Source of the DNA: Siniperca chuatsi
Taxonomy: Eukaryota > Chordata > Actinopteri > Centrarchiformes > Sinipercidae
Direction: 5' to 3'
DNA length: 64,000 nucleotides
NCBI RefSeq assembly: GCF_020085105.1
Contig: NC_058043.1
Coordinates: 15,818,167-15,882,166 of the forward strand
A program made the position numbers and the translations under genes. How positions within the stretch are numbered: the first letter of the stretch is position 1; each line of letters starts with the position of its first letter. Below, one piece after another: positions 59,301 to 64,000 of the stretch. The notes beneath the pieces are model-generated. The model did no database searches and was not told the origin of the DNA. It saw only the letters and a list, made by a program, of their open reading frames with translations.

Positions 59301-62300
59301 AGAGTATGGTTATTGGTCTACTAGAACATACAATTAACAAACAAATACTGAAAAAAATAAAAAACAAAATACTGCTGCTTTATAGTGTCCTACAAACAAG
59401 ACACACAATAGAAGAAACTATAGAAAACAGGCCTACTGTGTACTAGGTAAAAAGGCTACGTCCTATCTTGGGTTTCTGTCTGGCCACAAGATCATGTCCA
59501 CAGCACAGCCTTTTTTCATTTTTTTACCTAAGAGGTGGATAAAATATCACATGGTATAATCTGTCCTCAGCTCAATTTTTCACTCCATAAGCACTTTCTA
59601 CATAACCAGAAGATATTTCAGTATTTAAAAATGTGCCAAATGCATGCATTATGCATATTGTCTAAGCCTTTAAGTTAGGGTAAAAAGTAGAAAATGTATA
59701 TTTTTTCTGTTAAGTTGAACAACTGAGAAAAATGGGTGGTAAATGGCTGCATATAAGTAGAGCTTTTATCCAATGGGCTTCACATGCTGGGGATCAAACT
59801 GCCAACCTTATGATTAGTGGACTCTACCTGAGCCACAGTTGCCCCATAAACTTTACACTGACACATGTTGGACACCTTGTCTTGCACTTACCAGTACTCT
59901 TCCCCACCAGCCATGCACTTTTCATACACAGGTCCCTCCAACTCACGCTGGGTCGGGAAGATGGCCTCATGGTGGATGATAATGGTCTTAATGACCTCGT
60001 TAACATGCGCCTGGCAGGACACAGGGTCCTGCTCATCTGGTATTGGCATCAATGTGGGGCCAAAGCAAATAGCCAGGTTGTAGGGGTCCATCATGTTCTC
60101 ATCACTGTACTGAGAAAGACTAGAAAGACAGATGCCATTATATCTCATTTCTAAGTGTCAAACAAGTAAAATTTGTTGTGATACGACTTACTGATTTAGA
60201 AATGCAAACAGGTATCTCATGACGATGATCACAGGCCGCTGAAGAGTCACAATTATCTGCTGAAGGTGATGAGCTCTTTCTGGACCTGAGTCAAGCTCTG
60301 AAGTAAATAGAAAGAAACAAAGAAAGAGTGAAAAAATTATGTAAAGGTACACTAAATAAAAAACCTTACATTGTTCAGATGTTTTCCTGGAATGTGACTC
60401 ACTGGTTGTGGACATGAGGTCGAGGAAACGCTCTTTAGGGAACAGCGGGTTTTCCAGCCCCCTGAAGTAGAGCTTAAGAACGCCTGCCACAGAGTTGATG
60501 TCATGATCACTCTGATCATCCACCAGAGGATCCTCTCCTATATACATAGCATACATTTAATCCATTCATTAATCTTCACTGTTATCAGTGTTCATGTAAC
60601 ATGGCACTGAGGCAGTTATGTATGTATATTTCAAGTTGGGAAGTTAATATAAACATTGAGAGTGCAGTTATGTTTCCTCAATTATTATTACTCCAAGATG
60701 CTGATCTTATGTATGTTATGCATCGTTTGTCCATTACAGGGTTACATGTGACACATGGGGTCTTTATATGCACTTGGCCCGTGCAAGAGACTGTGGCTTT
60801 TGAGGTGGACAAAACACAATTTAAAATAAATCAAGAGGAGATGTCGCACTGGGACTAACCTCTTTCAAATGCATTCTTAATATCGTTGACTTCGACCTGG
60901 GAGCCTGGAACTCGAAATATACCTTGCTGCTGAAGACCTGTGGACAAATAGAGGCATTAGTGTAAAATAGAAAAAAAAATGGGGAGGGGGGGTATCAGTA
61001 CAAATGTCATTTCTTTTCATTTCTTTGCACATTTACTATATACGAATAGTAACTGGTCCTCACAGTATGGGCACAGCACTTAAAGCCAGAAAGTTAAAGC
61101 ACATAAACAAACCAACCCAATAACAAATGTTAGTTTAGGCTTCATTGTGAGAGTGTGGTATGTACTGTATGTATGTGACAAATGGTGTGAGTCTGCATAT
61201 GAAAGACCAGAGCAGTCTGCAGCAGCAAAAAATAAATGAAAGAAGGTGTTATGAGATTAAGGCTGCCCCCTTCTAGAAGATTTCCCGACTAATTAATCAT
61301 TAAGGTCTTAGTTGACATTTTTAGTGAATTAGTTGTTTTTTCTGGTCCTTTTTATGGGAAATTAAATATTTGCTTTTAGTCATTACTGGATGAAATGATA
61401 ATCACATGTCTGTCTTCACTATAATATTCACAAGCACGCTTTTGTCATTAATAAGCACATGATTTTATGAGATTCTTCAGCATGACTGCATTCTGTTGCA
61501 AAGGGACAATAAAACTGAATAAATAATTTGACAGATTTTGTCAGCTAATTCAACAAATGCTATTATTTAGGCTATTTTCAACCAAGCAGTTCCAAGAACT
61601 ATGGACTAAGAACTAAGAACATAAACTGTATGAGTCCCTCACACAACTGCTCAACAAAAATGTTAGCTTATATAAAAAGAGGGAGAGACAGAGTATGACA
61701 AAGCAGAGGTTACTGTGTGTGCACTAATTTTGTATGGAAAGAGAACATATGGAACAGGAACCTACCATAAAGATTGATGTATCGAACGCAACTCTCAACC
61801 ACCACTGGTATAGGCTGCCCTGAGTCCTACCAGACAGATTCAAATAATCATTATTCGAAGCACATAAACAGAAAATAATAGAAAACAAATAGTCATGAGT
61901 TGAAAGAACATTATAATGTTATAATCATTTAATGATTTTTTTAAATAACTGATGATAAGTGTATAAAACAAAAATAAGACTCGTGTTAGTGTTTGTGCTA
62001 CCATATATTACTATTACTACAGTATTTTCACAGGATTGCCAACAGGACAGAGGCACAGAAATGTTGGTTAGCATACTGAACACAATGTGATGAACCCGCC
62101 CTGCTATAAGACAGAGTACCTGACTCCTGGCACGGACATTCCGTCTTCCCCTGGGCAGAGAGCAGTAAGGCACGTAGACAGAGGAAGAGAGGCAACAACA
62201 ACCACAACAGGTTAGTGAGAGAGACAGATTGTACAGAGACAGAAAAAAAGGAGGTCTGGCCTGAGAGAATAGCCAAAGCATCAGTGCCTTGTGGGGTGTA

Positions 62301-63251
62301 AGACGTGAGGACATGGCTCGGCGGGGGAGTGTGTGGGAGGGAGGGTGCTACCCAAGAGGATGGGGGTGCTACATACAGTAAAGCATTTTTTTCAGCCAGA
62401 AAGGACTGTTTGACAGAGAGGAGAACTAAAGGCTGAATTCTAGGACAGCAACTAACTAATTATTTTCCCTATCAATTAATCTGCCCGTTATTTTCTGGAT
62501 TAATTGATTGAATCATTTGTTCTGTAAAATGTCAGAACTTAGTGACAAATGCCCATCACAAACTCATAAAGCCCAAGGTGTCATTAAACTACAATTTAAA
62601 AGCTAAAAACATTGACTTTATTAACATATTAGACAAAGACAATTGTCATGTTAGAACCTGAAACAAGGGAATGTTTGGAAATGATTAATCACTTATCAAA
62701 ATATTGTTTTCTGCCAATCCACTGATAGTTTTAGCTTTACTGTATCCTGATGTGTTTCTCCACTGCTGCTGATGCACATTATGTCTGCCTACCCCTGTTT
62801 GATTGAGCATTAGAGTGGATGTGGCCAACTGACATACATGAAGCCAAATAAATTCAGTGTCTGGAGGCTAGTGCTCACAGAAGAAAGAATGTTAAAAGCA
62901 AACCCTGCACCAGTGCAGTGTTTATGAAATCAAACCATCTCCAGAACATGTTTGATTGGTTTTCACCTGACTCTGTCTTTCCTAAATTGCAAGACTGTGA
63001 AGACAAGGCAATGAGCAAGAGGAAAGTCAGCGCATGAGTGAGCCAACCTTTGGGTAAAAGAGTGGGCAAAGGCAAGAGAACCCCCAAGGACTGCTAACAG
63101 CGAAACAGCTGAGCTCATGGAGAGACAAAGAGCACAGATGGGCTAATACCTGAATGAAGGCCTCCATATTGCCGTTAAACAGCTTACGGTTAAAAATGGA
63201 GCAAGGTCTAGACTTCCGCATTCTCTGGGGTTTAGGGGGAAGAGTGGGGGC
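56317..63251 (-). CDS. srgap3: SLIT-ROBO Rho GTPase-activating protein 3, C-terminal 629 aa in eleven exons
   Basis: srGAP proteins bend membranes with an F-BAR domain and switch off Rac/Rho GTPases in neuronal growth. Visible exons, in transcript order: 63150-63251, 61766-61826, 60860-60937, 60403-60537, 60192-60297, 59892-60119, 58945-59018, 58648-58828, 57777-57923, 57291-57600, 56317-56784. All have GT-AG borders and the phases close exactly to the TAG at 56317-56319. Rho[15 protein letters not shown], arginine finger in [46 protein letters not shown] and [13 protein letters not shown]3 (58648-58828): [29 protein letters not shown]. Tail: [66 protein letters not shown] and the tail favour SRGAP3 over SRGAP1/2. 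The F-BAR exons lie beyond the right edge. Confidence 0.95.
60938..61765. other. srgap3 intron
   Basis: Between the arginine-finger exon and the exon before it. Nothing but AT-rich sequence and a short G-run near 60983 is visible. Confidence 0.6.
61827..63149. other. srgap3 intron
   Basis: Separates the exon ending MEAFIQ from the exon starting DSGQPIP. Minus-strand frames around 61925-62314 lack srGAP likeness. No repeat could be bounded. Confidence 0.6.
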
Positions 63252-63410
63252 CTGGGGAGATGGTGGGGGGTGTATGATTGGTAAATGGTAAATATGAATT
63301 ATAATGCAATTGGTATAACTACACATAAAAATACTTAAATTTTTTTCTAAAATGAATTTGTTGGTATGTCCTTACCACAGTAATTTGCATCTCCAAAAAA
63401 CTACAATGCT

Positions 63411-63803
63411 TAAATGTCCAGTGTGTAAGATTTAGTGGCATCTAACTGTGAATTTGCAGTTTGCAACCATTTGAATACCACTCACCTCACCCTCCCCTTC
63501 CAAGCGTGTAGGAGAAACTATGGTGGCAGCGAAACTCGCGAAAAACTCGAACGGCCATATCTAGAGCCAGTGTTAGGTTTGCCCGTTCTGGGCTACCGTA
63601 GAAACATGGTGGTGCAAAATGGCAACCTGCGTGGAAGGGGACCTGCTCACTATTTAGATATAAAGGGCTTATTCTAAGATAAAGAAAACACAACGATTCT
63701 TATTTTCAAGTGATTATACACTAATAAAATATACTTTAAATCTAAATATTATATTCCATTTCTGCCAATAGCTCCTCCTAAATGTTACACACTGGACCTT
63801 TAA
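63411..63803. mobile_element. MITE with TCCAGTGTGTAA terminal inverted repeats
   Basis: Left end TTAAATGTCCAGTGTGTAAG then ATTTAG; right end CTAAATGTTACACACTGGAC then CTTTAA, the reverse complement with single changes. About 393 bases with no real gene inside; the two opposed short frames here (63435-63677 plus, 63487-63693 minus) belong to the element. It sits in the srgap3 intron. I know the end sequence as very common in percomorph fish. Confidence 0.9.
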
Positions 63804-63808
63804 AACTT

Positions 63809-64000
63809 AAAAGGAATAGTTTGACAATTTGGGAAATATGCTTATTTGCTTTCTTTCCCAAAGTTAGATGAGAAGATTGATACCACTCTCATAACTGTAA
63901 GGTAAAATATGAAGCTAGAGCCATCAATGATTAGCTTAGCTTAGCACAAACACTGGAAACAGGGGGAAACAGCTAGCCTGGCTCTCTCAAAAGTTTTGTC
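63809..64000. mobile_element. Foldback (MITE-like) element, family A, cut by the window edge
   Basis: AAAGGAATAGTTTGACAATT, TGGGAAATATGCTTATTTGC, AGTTAGATGAGAAGATTGAT, ACCACTCTCATAACTG, AAGCTAGAGCCATCAATG, TTAGCTTAGCTTAGCACAAA and AACAGGGGGAAACAGCTAGC: the left arm of the family seen at 39791 and 47880. The right arm should follow beyond 64000. Confidence 0.85.

Overview
This window is teleost nuclear DNA. The genes have introns with GT-AG splice sites. The spaces between them are AT-rich and full of fish-type miniature transposons, microsatellites and a decayed LINE. I recognised the genes from their translations and from remembered family sequences; no search was run. A percomorph-type fish is likely from the repeat families, but the species cannot be told.

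Layout, left to right. 7-726 (-): first four coding exons of rrp9 (U3 snoRNP WD40 protein), running off the left edge. 1636-3861 (+): a five-exon BEN-domain gene, head to head with rrp9 across a CCAAT-containing promoter. 8436-9713 (+): an intronless coding exon for a GPR61/GPR62-type orphan receptor. 17333-19168 (+): a three-exon caveolin of the caveolin-2 type. 21155-21300 (+): a broken exon clearly derived from caveolin-3/caveolin-1. 21844-26296 (-): the oxytocin (isotocin) receptor in two exons with a 3.3 kb intron. 27201-28373 (+): an unidentified coding-like block. 28.4-56.3 kb: a gene-poor stretch with a degraded I-clade LINE (30.8-32.5 kb) carrying a nested solo LTR, foldback elements, microsatellites and other repeats. 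56317-63251 (-): the last eleven coding exons of srgap3 (RhoGAP, SH3 and C-terminal tail), whose 5' part lies beyond the right edge.

The gene order is informative. In human, CAV3, OXTR, RAD18 and SRGAP3 are neighbours on 3p25, and RRP9 and GPR62 are neighbours on 3p21. The fish segment joins both groups. At the CAV3 position it carries a caveolin-2-type gene (a candidate Cav2-related, 'Cav2R', gene) followed by a dead caveolin-3-like exon, and no rad18 is visible between oxtr and srgap3. The genes are separately transcribed and do not form an operon. I found no CRISPR array, prokaryotic system or convincing new molecular machine. The best leads are the caveolin relic, the Cav2-type gene beside oxtr, and the unidentified block upstream of oxtr.
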